Source: Acidobacteriaceae bacterium (GTDB lineage Bacteria; Acidobacteriota; Terriglobia; Terriglobales; Acidobacteriaceae). From it: 64,000 nucleotides of DNA. The notes beneath the pieces were generated by a model that was not told the DNA's origin, searched no databases, and saw only the letters and a list, made by a program, of their open reading frames with translations. Position numbers and translations under genes: made by a program. The stretch covers positions 124,001-188,000 of the forward strand of contig PLDC01000024.1 of assembly GCA_003134995.1 (NCBI GenBank), given 5' to 3'. Position 1 is the first letter of the stretch. The number at the start of each line of letters is the position of its first letter. Positions 1-7,818 of this stretch are shown piece after piece.

Positions 1-32
1 GGTGCTTGGAACGATTCAACGTTAATGATCCG

Positions 33-2210
33 CTAGCTGGGCTTCTTCTCTTCCTCTTTCTTCTTCTCCTCAGGTGTCTTCGGCGGAGGAGTCTTCTTTG
101 GAGGAGGAGCTGCCGGTTTTGCAGCAGCCGGAGGCGGCGTATGCTCCGCCGGTTTTGCTGCTGGTGGTGGCGTTGCCGGACGCGGCGCGGGTTTCGGCTC
201 TGGACGGGCAGCTTCGGGCCGCGCAGGTTCCGGCTTAGCTGGTTGTGCAGCGGGCGGGCGCGTGGGCGGCTCAGCGGGTTTGGTTTCAGGACGGCTCGGT
301 GCTGGCTGTGGTTTCGCCGGCGCTGGAGCGGGCCGTGTCGGTTCTGCAGCCGGACGATTAGGAGCTGGCTGTGCCGCAGGCGGGCGTTCCGTACGCGCGG
401 GGGGTGCAGCTGGCTTTGCCGGTTCAGCGGGACGGCTCGGTGGCGCTGCTGCTGGCCGGTTCGCCTCAGGACGAGCTGGTGCTGGTTCTGCCGCCGGACG
501 ATTCGGCTGTGCTGCCGGAGCAGCGGGCCGCTCGTTCGCACCGGGCTGCGCTGGACGGTTCGCGGGTTGATTCGCAGGCGCTGCCGGCTGCCCAGGTCGT
601 GCAGCAGCAGGCTGATTAGCAGGCTTGCCCATGGTTGGCGTAGCAGGTTTCGCCGGAGGCGCAACCTTTACCGCCGGATGTGCGGCTGCGGATGCTGCCG
701 GATGCAAACTCGCCACTTGCTGCCTGCCCAGTGGAACTCCGGGATGCGCTGCCATGGCCTGTTGCCGTGCGGCAAACGTTGGCGGAGGCGGAGGTGGTGT
801 CTTCTTCGCGACTACCTGCCGATTCGCGACGGCCGCCGGAGGCGCTGCAACGTGTCCTGCCGTAGAAGCTTTCGCTCCCTGCACGGCTTGCCGCGTCGGA
901 GCAACTGCAACCCGTCCACTCACCGGAGCAGACGCGATCTGTTGCGCATTCACCGTGACCGCGATTTTCGCCACAGGCTGCGCGCTCGCGAAACCGTTTT
1001 GCGGAACGGCCATCACCGCGCCCTGCACACCACGATTCGCGTAAGTGATGTTGGTGATGTTTGTGGTGTTGTTTACGACTGTCGTGTTATAGACGTTCGT
1101 GATTACGGTGGTGCTGACGACTGTATTGCTGACATTGATGCGCGTCATGTATCCCGCGCTGACGTGGTAAGAAGGCACCCAGACTTCGCGCGGACCGAGA
1201 GGGAACCATCCAATGTTTCCACCCCAGCCGCCGCCTGCGCCAATGAATACAACCAGAGCGGGCGCGTACACGGCCTGCACAGCGACCGGTCCGGGAATCC
1301 AGCCCCAGCGTCCGCCGACCGAAGCCCAGCGTCCGTAATGGAACGGTGCGTAACCCCACGGAGAATCATCCACCCACGTGTAGCCCCACGGATCGATCCA
1401 GTCCCAATGGCCGGTGTGATAAGGCGCCCATCCCACCTCAACCTGCGGAAACCAGACGTGACCGTATTGCCCATCGTCGCGCCAGTTGCCGTGGTCGTCG
1501 AGATCGTCATAGCCGACGACGTCATGCGAAAGATACTGCGCCGACTTTGAAAAATCGTAGCGGTGATCGCGATCCTCGGTCCAGTTATCGAATGTATCGA
1601 AGGCGTAAATCGGTTCGACGTTTGCGGTAAGTGAATCCGTTCCGCTGAACGTTCCTCGTTGCCCGGTGCGCAGATCGAAACTCTCGCCGCCACCCGTGGC
1701 CTGGCCTTCGCCCACGCGAACGCTCACCACCGAATAGCTCCCGTCTTCGCTCGCTTCCATGCGATAGCGGCCGGGTTGCAGGATCGTGAATGCATCGTTC
1801 GGCGTGTCGATCTCGAAGTCGTCGTCCTCGTGTAGCCGGCGGACGGAAATGTTGATCATGCCGGAGGAAAGTTGGACCTGAATCGTGTTGTCATCCAGAT
1901 TCAGAAAAGAGATGCCGGTGTTTTCCGACAAGCGAATCGAGGCTGAACCCAGTTGCAGTTCGGCGCGGGAATCCCTGTCAGTCCAGAGTTGATCGCCCGT
2001 GGTCATCGGCCGGTTGAGGCCCGCGCCAACCCATTCGGTTTCTCCCGCGGGTAGGAATGAGACGGAACCTTCCATATAGCCGATTCGAGCGACACGAGTC
2101 GGCGGATCATCCTGATCTTGAGCGCTTAATCGCGCCGGTAGAGCGATGGTGGCGAGCGTAAGCGTGAGCAGCGCGCTCCACAGGCCAAGCTTCTTCAATG
2201 CATTACCCAT
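33..2210 (-). CDS. Secreted FecR/DUF6600-type protein with Pro/Ala-rich tail
   Basis: This 725-residue protein starts with a signal peptide (hydrophobic stretch about residues 9-28, likely cleavage after ARLSAQ). Residues about 40-150 look like a FecR domain (a short beta-rich periplasmic fold: GSVSF, GDQLWTD, AELQLG, IRLSENT). Residues about 225-345 are rich in Trp, Tyr and Gly, with motifs such as WAPYHTGHW and PWGYAPFHYGRW typical of the DUF6600 segment. From about residue 465 the chain is almost entirely Pro, Ala, Lys and Arg and ends in a Lys/Glu cluster, so it is probably disordered and may bind cell wall or polyanions (inference). No sigma factor or FecA partner is next to it, so a classical FecIR role is unsupported. 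A perfect hairpin (2239-2256) lies just upstream of the start. Confidence 0.85.
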   Translation of the reverse strand: MGNALKKLGLWSALLTLTLATIALPARLSAQDQDDPPTRVARIGYMEGSVSFLPAGETEWVGAGLNRPMTTGDQLWTDRDSRAELQLGSASIRLSENTGISFLNLDDNTIQVQLSSGMINISVRRLHEDDDFEIDTPNDAFTILQPGRYRMEASEDGSYSVVSVRVGEGQATGGGESFDLRTGQRGTFSGTDSLTANVEPIYAFDTFDNWTEDRDHRYDFSKSAQYLSHDVVGYDDLDDHGNWRDDGQYGHVWFPQVEVGWAPYHTGHWDWIDPWGYTWVDDSPWGYAPFHYGRWASVGGRWGWIPGPVAVQAVYAPALVVFIGAGGGWGGNIGWFPLGPREVWVPSYHVSAGYMTRINVSNTVVSTTVITNVYNTTVVNNTTNITNITYANRGVQGAVMAVPQNGFASAQPVAKIAVTVNAQQIASAPVSGRVAVAPTRQAVQGAKASTAGHVAAPPAAVANRQVVAKKTPPPPPPTFAARQQAMAAHPGVPLGRQQVASLHPAASAAAHPAVKVAPPAKPATPTMGKPANQPAAARPGQPAAPANQPANRPAQPGANERPAAPAAQPNRPAAEPAPARPEANRPAAAPPSRPAEPAKPAAPPARTERPPAAQPAPNRPAAEPTRPAPAPAKPQPAPSRPETKPAEPPTRPPAAQPAKPEPARPEAARPEPKPAPRPATPPPAAKPAEHTPPPAAAKPAAPPPKKTPPPKTPEEKKKEEEKKPS

Positions 2211-2238
2211 AGTTGCCCCAACTTTCTATTTGTTAACT

Positions 2239-2256
2239 CGCCAACCCGAGTTGGCG
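2239..2256 (-). promoter_or_regulatory. Hairpin in the 5' leader of the FecR gene
   Basis: CGCCAAC and GTTGGCG form a perfect 7-bp stem around a 4-base loop, 29 bases before the FecR-protein start. It could be a leader structure or operator half-sites. There is no U-run to make it a clear terminator. The rest of the 2211-2454 gap shows nothing I can name. Confidence 0.35.
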
Positions 2257-2454
2257 GATAGTATGCCGATCTATGATGCGGGAGGCAGCCATTCCGTTTA
2301 CATCTTTCCTGCATCTTTGGTGTGGAATTTCGGTGGAACAATGATACGACGTATGGACAGTTTCGGCATAGGTCTGGGAGGTTTGAGTAAGGGATGGAAC
2401 GGTTAGCGTGTCTCGATCTGGACCGGGCCAGTGCCAATTCCGGTACCAGAGTAA

Positions 2455-2473
2455 TTACCATTGGTTATGGTAA
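2455..2473 (+). promoter_or_regulatory. Operator-like palindrome before the AbrB/PIN pair
   Basis: TTACCAT and ATGGTAA form a perfect 7-bp inverted repeat with a 5-base spacer, ending 10 bases before the antitoxin start. Toxin-antitoxin operons are usually autorepressed through such palindromes, so this is the natural operator candidate. It also overlaps the expected -10 region. Confidence 0.55.
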
Positions 2474-2483
2474 AGTAAATGCC

Positions 2484-2789
2484 ATGATGACTACCCTGAC
2501 TATTGATCGGGCGGGGCGCCTGGTGTTACCCAAGCCGGTGCGTGAAGAACTGCAGCTTGCAGCGGGGGATTCCCTTGAGCTGGAAAGCTCGGAGGATCAA
2601 ATTATTTTGCGACCGGTGCGAGGGACCGCGTCCTTGCGGAAGAAACAGGGTGTGTGGGTGATGCGAACCGGCAAGCCGCTTTCCGCGGAAGTAGTCAACC
2701 AAACCATCCGCAAGATCCGCAATGAACGTGGGCGGATTGATGCGACCTCTCTCCGGAAGTCGCGAGGCCGCACCGGAGAAGCGCGTTGA
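2484..2789 (+). CDS. AbrB/SpoVT-type antitoxin (VapB-like)
   Basis: The 101-residue protein opens with a swapped-hairpin AbrB DNA-binding fold (TIDRAGRLVLPKPVREEL, then GDSLELE), the usual N-terminus of VapB/MazE-like antitoxins. The C-terminal half is basic and would wrap the toxin. I chose the ATG at 2484 (a second ATG is at 2487); an in-frame upstream ATG at 2394 would add 30 residues with no family resemblance. The stop overlaps the PIN toxin start by four bases, indicating translational coupling. It should bind the palindrome at 2455-2473 and neutralise the downstream nuclease. Confidence 0.8.
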   Translation: MMTTLTIDRAGRLVLPKPVREELQLAAGDSLELESSEDQIILRPVRGTASLRKKQGVWVMRTGKPLSAEVVNQTIRKIRNERGRIDATSLRKSRGRTGEAR

Positions 2790-3211
2790 AATGGTTCTTT
2801 GACACCTCGGTGTTGCTTCCGGCATTTCTAGAAGATCACGCGAATCACGAGCGCTGTCTGGCCGTTTATGCTCCATGCAATAAAAGAGTCGCATGCTGTG
2901 GCGCTCACAGCCTTGCCGAAGTCTATGCGACTGCGACGAGGTTGCCGGGCGAGTTTCGCGCCAGTCCGGAGCAGGCGATTCTCTTCCTCAGCGACATTCA
3001 GGAACACCTCACGATCGTGTCGCTCGAGAGTTCCGAATACTTCAAGGCCATTCAAGGGGCTGCTGTGAACGGGATCGTTGGCGGAACGATCTACGATGCG
3101 CTCCTCGCGGCGTGCGCGATTAAAGCAAAAGCCGAAACCATTTATACCGACAACGAAAGGCACTTTCGCATGCTCGGCCCCGACATTGCTCGCCGAGTGA
3201 GAAGGCCCTAG
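2786..3211 (+). CDS. PIN-domain ribonuclease toxin (VapC-like)
   Basis: A 141-residue PIN nuclease using a TTG start that overlaps the antitoxin stop (TTGA). The acidic residues expected for Mg2+ coordination are all present: Asp6 (FFDTSVLLP), Glu45 (SLAEVYA), Asp104 (IYDALLAA) and Asp122 (YTDNERHF). Length and layout match VapC toxins, which cleave tRNA or rRNA; the target cannot be read from sequence. The toxin looks intact, so the pair is probably functional. Confidence 0.85.
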   Translation: MKWFFDTSVLLPAFLEDHANHERCLAVYAPCNKRVACCGAHSLAEVYATATRLPGEFRASPEQAILFLSDIQEHLTIVSLESSEYFKAIQGAAVNGIVGGTIYDALLAACAIKAKAETIYTDNERHFRMLGPDIARRVRRP

Positions 3212-3424
3212 GGTTGAATTCCAGCCCGAGACGTCTGCGAGATGTATGTGCTCTATCACGATCCTCCGTTTGGTCGCGTGCTGGCGAAAATGTCGGACTA
3301 AAAAAAGTTAGTGGGACTCATCCGTTTGTCATTTACCAGGCGATGACTCGAATCCTCATGGGCTGTGAGGTGGGGATCGGATGGAGAAAAAAATTAGGGC
3401 CGACCGCGCTAAAATAATACAAAC

Positions 3425-3597
3425 AAAGGAGTTGCGAGAACGGATCTCAGCGAGATCCGGCTAAAATCTTCCATCGAAAGGAGTTAGCTGCAAAATCCTC
3501 AAAGTGAAGGAGTTAGCGATACAAATCGCTGGCTCCGGGGTTCGTTTTTCGGTTTTCAAAGAGCTTGCGCCCTGGCGCGATTCGCGCCCCGCAGGGG
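3425..3597 (+). repeat. Triple AAGGAGTTAGC motif followed by small hairpins, no ORF
   Basis: AAGGAGTT(A)GC-like motifs occur at 3426, 3478 and 3507. Each contains a strong Shine-Dalgarno core but none precedes a credible ORF. The first is followed by a perfect hairpin (GGATCTC, loop AGC, GAGATCC; 3442-3458). The third forms AGCGAT-ACAA-ATCGCT (3515-3530). Two more small hairpins follow at 3567-3578 (GCGCC/GGCGC) and 3587-3597 (CCCC/GGGG). The whole 3212-3757 gap is otherwise without a gene I can support. A small RNA or a dispersed repeat are both possible. Confidence 0.45.
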
Positions 3598-3757
3598 TAC
3601 TTTGTAAAAGCTTAGCTCAAAGGCGGAAATAAAGATGTGACGGATGAACATGAGGGCTGTGGAAAACTGGTTGTTGTGGATTGCATCGTGGCTGCCGCAT
3701 GCCGCTCTGTCGGGACCAGATTCGGGAGTCTTCCAACTTGCCGACCCAGGCTCGCCT

Positions 3758-4336
3758 TCAACGGCTCGCGGCCCGGATGCCGACTTCGATTCGCTTTCTG
3801 GCCTGCTTCGGTCCTCTCACGTCGATGATGCGATATTGTTCGCGGCTTAGCTCGTGATAGTTCACGAAAAATTCTTCCAGCTCCTGAACGAACGTGTGCC
3901 CGAGGTCGGCGATGTGCTTGATGTCGGCAAAGCTGTGATTTTCTTTCTCGATGGCAACAATTCGATCGTTGCGCTCCTTTTTCTTCTTGTCGCTTTGCTC
4001 GCCTTCGATGATTCCAATCAGGCGGCATTTCAAAAGGCATCCGGGAAAAGCTGGTTCGTCCATTAGAACCAGTACGTCCACGGGATCGCCGTCTTCGCCG
4101 AGGGTGCGCGGAATGAAGCCGAAATCGTAGGGAAATGCCATTCCAGCGGGCAGCACCTTTTTCAGCTCAAAAACTTTCTGCTTCTCATCAAACGCGTACT
4201 TGTTGCGGCTGCCTTTCGGCGTTTCGATCACCACCTGAAGCAGTTCACCATCATCCTGATCGAGGTATGGAAGTTGGGATGGATCGGCGAGCGACTTCTT
4301 GAGGCTGGACTTCTTAGGATTGGAGCCTTTACTCAT
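3758..4336 (-). CDS. ppa: Inorganic pyrophosphatase (family I)
   Basis: The 192-residue protein hydrolyses pyrophosphate to phosphate, pulling biosynthetic reactions forward in the cytosol. The family signature is clear: DGDPVDVLVL holds the metal-binding aspartates, preceded by PAGMAFPYDFGFIPRT. The Lys-rich N-terminus (MSKGSNPKKSS) and a Lys-rich segment near residue 120 (SDKKKKERND) are extra to the compact bacterial form. I chose the ATG at 4336 because AGGAG sits five bases upstream; the longer ORF start at 4378 has no ribosome site. Its first bases overlap the end of the upstream DUF3147-like gene, so the three minus-strand genes are probably one transcript. Confidence 0.9.
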   Translation of the reverse strand: MSKGSNPKKSSLKKSLADPSQLPYLDQDDGELLQVVIETPKGSRNKYAFDEKQKVFELKKVLPAGMAFPYDFGFIPRTLGEDGDPVDVLVLMDEPAFPGCLLKCRLIGIIEGEQSDKKKKERNDRIVAIEKENHSFADIKHIADLGHTFVQELEEFFVNYHELSREQYRIIDVRGPKQARKRIEVGIRAASR

Positions 4337-4844
4337 GGAAACTCCTGCGGTCTGAGGATTTGTTGGGAAGTGAAGCATGAGACGGATGTTCGGAAGTATT
4401 GGAGAGCCGTAGGCGGAGACGTCTCGATAAAATTTCGCGAAGTTGCCAGAGCGACATGGAGGTTACAAGCCAGGCAAGGGTCGCCGAGACGAGGACAATC
4501 GGCAAGCTGAAGTTCGGCAGTTCTCGCCAGACGACGATAGCGAAGGCGACGAGGCCGATGCTTCCGAGGGACGCTCCGGCCGCATCGACTCCGGCGGCGG
4601 CGCGGCCGCGTTTCGTGCCGTCCAGTCCGGCTTGATCCTTCTTTTCCCTTTCATGTTTTTCTATGAGAGTCGCGGCCGCAGGCAGGATCGCGGGGAACGC
4701 AAGGAAGAGGCCGCCAATGCCCGGGCCAAAACGTTTTGCGATTAAACCCGCGAGCGCAGTGACTGCGCCGCCGAAAAGGAAGCGAAGAAGATATTCGTAC
4801 CAGTGAGATTCGGCCAAGCCGGATACATCGATTTTTAATTTCAC
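4329..4844 (-). CDS. DUF3147-like membrane protein (second of pair)
   Basis: About 171 residues, starting at a GTG that overlaps the stop of the upstream gene (GTGA). Hydrophobic segments lie near residues 18-38 (FLFGGAVTALAGLIAKRFG), 42-58 (GGLFLAFPAILPAAATL) and 100-140, with a charged loop (EKHEREKKDQ) between. This resembles the small multi-helix DUF3147 family of unknown function. The C-terminal Ser/Arg/Leu-rich tail is probably non-conserved and runs eight bases into the start of ppa. The longer open frame extending to 5222 is only fortuitous overlap with the neighbour's frame. Confidence 0.65.
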   Translation of the reverse strand: MKLKIDVSGLAESHWYEYLLRFLFGGAVTALAGLIAKRFGPGIGGLFLAFPAILPAAATLIEKHEREKKDQAGLDGTKRGRAAAGVDAAGASLGSIGLVAFAIVVWRELPNFSLPIVLVSATLAWLVTSMSLWQLREILSRRLRLRLSNTSEHPSHASLPNKSSDRRSFHE

Positions 4845-5188
4845 CCGGCCCACCCGAGGCCGTAGCAAAGGCCGAAGGCGCAACTGAACCACAACAACAT
4901 CGACAATATAGTCACGGGCAACACCGGGAGCTGCCAGCGCACCAGTGATCGGCTCACCAGACAGGCATAGAAGAAGAAGGCAATCGCGCCGACGATCATC
5001 GACCTTGCTTCGGTGGCGGCGTAGGCTGTTCCTTCCATCATGACGGTCAGGACCAGAGTGGCGAGTGCGACAGAGGGAGCGGCGCCGAATATTCCCGCAA
5101 AGCTTTTGGGTTTCAGCAGGTCTGCCAGCAAAGTGAATGCAGTAACAACTACTCCGCCGACTAGCACCCTGATCAGGATTTCTTTCAT
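4841..5188 (-). CDS. DUF3147-like membrane protein (first of pair)
   Basis: A 115-residue protein with four predicted membrane helices and almost no soluble part (LVGGVVVTAFTLLADLLKP, SVALATLVLTVMMEGTAYAA, SMIVGAIAFFFYACLVS, ILSMLLWFSCAFGLCYG). The FAGIFGAAPSVALATL segment matches what I know of the DUF3147 family. It overlaps the next DUF3147-like gene by four bases, so the two probably work as a heteromeric pair; the function is unknown. Confidence 0.7.
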   Translation of the reverse strand: MKEILIRVLVGGVVVTAFTLLADLLKPKSFAGIFGAAPSVALATLVLTVMMEGTAYAATEARSMIVGAIAFFFYACLVSRSLVRWQLPVLPVTILSMLLWFSCAFGLCYGLGWAG

Positions 5189-5460
5189 GCTGAACCGTCG
5201 GACACTCCAAACCGAGAATCAAGGAGAATGATTGGCGCCGGAATCAGGTGTAGCTGGTAGGCTCACGGACTGTCTTCCCTAGCACAGCGTTTTGGATAGT
5301 GCAGGTTTTGAGAATGTTGTCTCATGCTGAGACGGGACTTTCGGCGTGACATGCTGGAATGCTCGTAAATGATTGAAAAATATAGCGCCTGAGTGCTAAT
5401 CCTTCCGTTCCGCACTGTGGTCTCGGTCGTGCTTCTCTGTCTGGCGTAACCGCGTGTTCT

Positions 5461-5500
5461 GGCTCCCCAACGCTCTTCCTAACCGGGAAGAGGGGGAGCC
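5461..5500 (+). promoter_or_regulatory. Large two-part hairpin upstream of the signalling cluster
   Basis: GGCTCCCC (5461-5468) pairs perfectly with GGGGAGCC (5493-5500), and the inner CTCTTCC (5473-5479) pairs with GGAAGAG (5486-5492). This leaves only a 4-base bulge and a 6-base loop: 15 paired bases, 45 bases before the next start. No U-run follows. A smaller perfect hairpin (GTCTCA-TGC-TGAGAC) lies near 5319-5333. The 5223-5545 gap holds no other feature I recognise. Confidence 0.45.
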
Positions 5501-5545
5501 CAACCCGCACTTTTCGGTGGCATAGCAGAGACAAAAAAATTTCCT

Positions 5546-5914
5546 ATGGCGCATCAGGCTACAGCTCCATCGCGGACGGCGCAAACCAGTGCAGTCGCCG
5601 ATCTTGCACGTTTTTTCCCCGAGGCCACGCCCGTGCGTATACCAGTACAGTTCACGCGCCGCAACTGCGCGAGCAACGACAGCAAAGCGTCTGCGAGCGT
5701 AGAGGAACGCACCATCATAGAATTCGGAACCGCCCGCGAAGTTTTGTTTGCCTGCACCACGCCGCTGGAGTTTGCTGACGTCCTGCGGCTGCGTAACTCG
5801 GATGGATCGCTCGATACGGAAGCCTCGGTGGTCGCGGTGCAATACCACCCCGGCAAAACTATCGTGGCTGCCCGCTTCAGCAACTCAGTTCCCAACTGGA
5901 TCGTGAAATCATGA
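5546..5914 (+). CDS. PilZ-like beta-barrel protein, hypothetical
   Basis: A 122-residue protein whose second half (REVLFACTTPLEFADVLRLR, then ASVVAVQYHPGKTIVAARF) has the strand pattern of a PilZ-type barrel. The RxxxR and DxSxxG cyclic-di-GMP residues are not evident, so ligand binding is doubtful. The 3' end overlaps the next gene by four bases (ATGA), placing it first in a four-gene signalling cluster. No clear Shine-Dalgarno precedes the ATG. The assignment rests on pattern only. Confidence 0.6.
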   Translation: MAHQATAPSRTAQTSAVADLARFFPEATPVRIPVQFTRRNCASNDSKASASVEERTIIEFGTAREVLFACTTPLEFADVLRLRNSDGSLDTEASVVAVQYHPGKTIVAARFSNSVPNWIVKS

Positions 5915-7041
5915 CGCAATCGCAATCTTCGTCGCCGCAACCATCAGGAGCGGCTGCAGATGCCGCAACCCTGTGGTCGAGCTTGCGACGGCTGCATCCC
6001 ATTTATGCCGAAGTGGCGCGCGAGTTCGTAATCGACATGCCCGCGTGTGCCGACCTTGAGGCCGGCGCGGAAACTCCGCCGCCCGAATCAATCGAGCAGG
6101 CCCAACAGTGGTTGAACGACATGGATGAAAAAATCCAGGTTCACCAGTTGCGCCAGTTCCTGCAAATGAGTTCGCTCGTGGATCACGACGGTCTGGTCCT
6201 GCTGCTGCAGCACTTTCTGGCCAAGGCTACGAAAACCGATTCCGTGCGCGACAAGATTGATTTTCTGCTGGTGCAATATTTCAGCCAGAGCGCGCCCACT
6301 GAACTTGAGGACAGCAGCGCCGACATCGCTTACGTGGCACGCGGATTGGAGCCGATTCTGGGCAAAGTGGAACTTAAGGCGCCGGTGTGGCTGAACCAAT
6401 TGGATCGCGTGCTCGATTCCGCGCGCCGCTGCCGTTCGCTGGACGAACTGCTGCATGGCGGCGTGCTCGACCAGGGACGCAAGGCCAAGACGCAGGCCGG
6501 CGATCTGTTCTACCTGCCGATTGCGCTGGTCGCGTTTACTCGTTTCGGATACCTGATGCGCCGCGTGTTCTTCCGCTTGATGCTCGCCGATCTCAATAAC
6601 ATTCTCGACGGTCTCAGCGAGTTGGAAGAAAAGGGCGTGGAGATGATTGACTGCCGGCGCGCGCAATTCTCCGCGCAGGAGCCAATCATTCGATTGCGCA
6701 TGATCTGCCAATCGTGGAAGGTGATGTTCCAGGCGGAGTATTCCTCGGGACAGCCGCTGCGCATGCTGGTGGACCTGAGGGCATCCGTCGAAGCCGCCCT
6801 GGGCCTGGGTTCGGGCAGTGCGGACGCGCAAGCCGCGCCGCGAGCCGCGGCCGCTGCTGCCGGCGCTGGTGGCAGCGCTACGAATTCGAAAGCGGGAGTT
6901 GGTCAGTCTTCGCCGGGAGCAGTCGCGCAGCCTCAGGCCAAGTTCTCCGTTGCTGCCTCGGAGGCTCCGGAATTCGAAATCTCCGTCGCTCCGCAAGAGT
7001 GGAATCCGGATGAAGACTCACAACCTGGTAAGAAGAAATAA
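5911..7041 (+). CDS. Hypothetical helical protein of the CheR cluster
   Basis: I do not recognise this 376-residue protein. Residues about 20-290 look mostly alpha-helical and soluble (many Leu-rich amphipathic stretches such as DGLVLLLQHFLAKA, YLMRRVFFRLMLADLNNILDGL). Residues about 295-350 are an Ala/Gly/Ser linker, and the acidic end (EFEISVAPQEWNPDEDSQP) could be a docking peptide. It overlaps the previous gene by ATGA and is followed closely by a receiver/HisKA-like protein and CheR. A scaffold role in that pathway is plausible but inferred from position only. Confidence 0.75.
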   Translation: MTQSQSSSPQPSGAAADAATLWSSLRRLHPIYAEVAREFVIDMPACADLEAGAETPPPESIEQAQQWLNDMDEKIQVHQLRQFLQMSSLVDHDGLVLLLQHFLAKATKTDSVRDKIDFLLVQYFSQSAPTELEDSSADIAYVARGLEPILGKVELKAPVWLNQLDRVLDSARRCRSLDELLHGGVLDQGRKAKTQAGDLFYLPIALVAFTRFGYLMRRVFFRLMLADLNNILDGLSELEEKGVEMIDCRRAQFSAQEPIIRLRMICQSWKVMFQAEYSSGQPLRMLVDLRASVEAALGLGSGSADAQAAPRAAAAAAGAGGSATNSKAGVGQSSPGAVAQPQAKFSVAASEAPEFEISVAPQEWNPDEDSQPGKKK

Positions 7042-7063
7042 GAGTAGAGAAGGAAATTTGCAA

Positions 7064-7744
7064 GTGGATCAGCCGACCGTACTTATTATCTCCGACGACG
7101 TGGAATTTTCGCGCAGCATCACAGCGCGCTGGCAGATGGAGCGCCACGTTCCTACGTTCACCATGCTCAGCGGAGATCTCTGGCCGCGTTGCGTCGACAA
7201 CTTTGCCGTTGCCATCGTCGGCCCGCTGCGCCGCGAACTGCTTTCGGTGGTTCTCGAACCGCTGCACTCGACCCAGCAACCATTGTTCTGCGTGTGTAAC
7301 GATGCCACCACTGCGCAGCTGGTGCGCGAGCGTTGGCCGCGAACCTCAGTGCTGCGGGACGATGAACAGTGGCTCAACATTTTGCTTCCGGCAGCGGGAG
7401 AAGCCGTGCTCCGCTCCGGCGCTGAAGCCCGTGCCCGCGTTGCCGAAGACGCTTGCGTCACACTGGAACGCCAGGCCATGCTCGGCCGCTACATGCTGGA
7501 GATGCGGCATGGCCTGAACAATGCGCTTACCTCGTTGCTGGGGAATTCCGACCTGCTGCTGATTGAACCTGGCAGCCTTTCAGCACAAGCTCGCGCGCAG
7601 ATTGAAACCATTCGCAACATGACCTTGCGCATCCACGAAGTGATGCAGCGATTTTCTTCCCTGGAAAAAGAAATGAACGTGGTAGCGCAACAGCTGGAGA
7701 GGGATTCAGGTAAGTACCGCGTTGCCACGGCAGCAGGCGATTGA
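7064..7744 (+). CDS. Degenerate receiver fused to a HisKA-like phosphoacceptor helix
   Basis: About 226 residues. The N-terminal 110 residues begin like a response-regulator receiver (PTVLIISDDVEFSRSI), but the expected phospho-accepting Asp at the end of the third strand is missing (FAVAIVGPL). Residues about 145-205 form a helical hairpin with a histidine-kinase H-box (EMRHGLNNALTSLLGNSDLLL), yet no ATPase domain follows. It may therefore be a phosphotransfer or dimerisation module served by another kinase. GTG at 7064 follows AGAAGGAAA by about nine bases; TTG at 7058 is the alternative. The open frame further upstream is a shadow of the neighbour. Confidence 0.7.
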   Translation: MDQPTVLIISDDVEFSRSITARWQMERHVPTFTMLSGDLWPRCVDNFAVAIVGPLRRELLSVVLEPLHSTQQPLFCVCNDATTAQLVRERWPRTSVLRDDEQWLNILLPAAGEAVLRSGAEARARVAEDACVTLERQAMLGRYMLEMRHGLNNALTSLLGNSDLLLIEPGSLSAQARAQIETIRNMTLRIHEVMQRFSSLEKEMNVVAQQLERDSGKYRVATAAGD

Positions 7745-7781
7745 AACAAAACTCACTGCCTGGCGCCGAACCTGGTACCGG

Positions 7782-7816
7782 GAACTGAGAACTGAGAACC
7801 GAGAACTGAGAACCGA
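7782..7816 (+). repeat. Heptamer array A: five GAAC(T/C)GA units before cheR
   Basis: Five consecutive 7-base units (gaactga, gaactga, gaaccga, gaactga, gaaccga) end two bases before the cheR ATG, occupying the position where a Shine-Dalgarno would be. The same word is used in the 14-unit array at 54613-54710. Confidence 0.9.
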
Positions 7817-7818
7817 CC

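Noticed and set aside
6-1550. Long plus-strand ORF (514 codons) opposite the FecR gene
   Set aside because: Arg/Cys/Trp-rich product with no fold, lying antisense to a Pro/Ala-rich coding region whose GC bias opens the opposite frame.
33-2210. FecR protein as part of a FecIR iron-sensing system
   Set aside because: No ECF sigma factor or TonB-dependent receptor is adjacent, and the rest of the protein is unlike FecR regulators.
4329-5222. Single 297-codon ORF covering both DUF3147-like genes
   Set aside because: The upstream half is out of the frame that encodes the first DUF3147-like protein and is Arg-rich nonsense; two genes overlapping by GTGA explain the region better.
6818-7063. N-terminal extension of the receiver/HisKA gene
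   Set aside because: It lies in a different frame inside the previous gene and is Arg/Pro/Leu-rich; GTG 7064 or TTG 7058 has the ribosome site.
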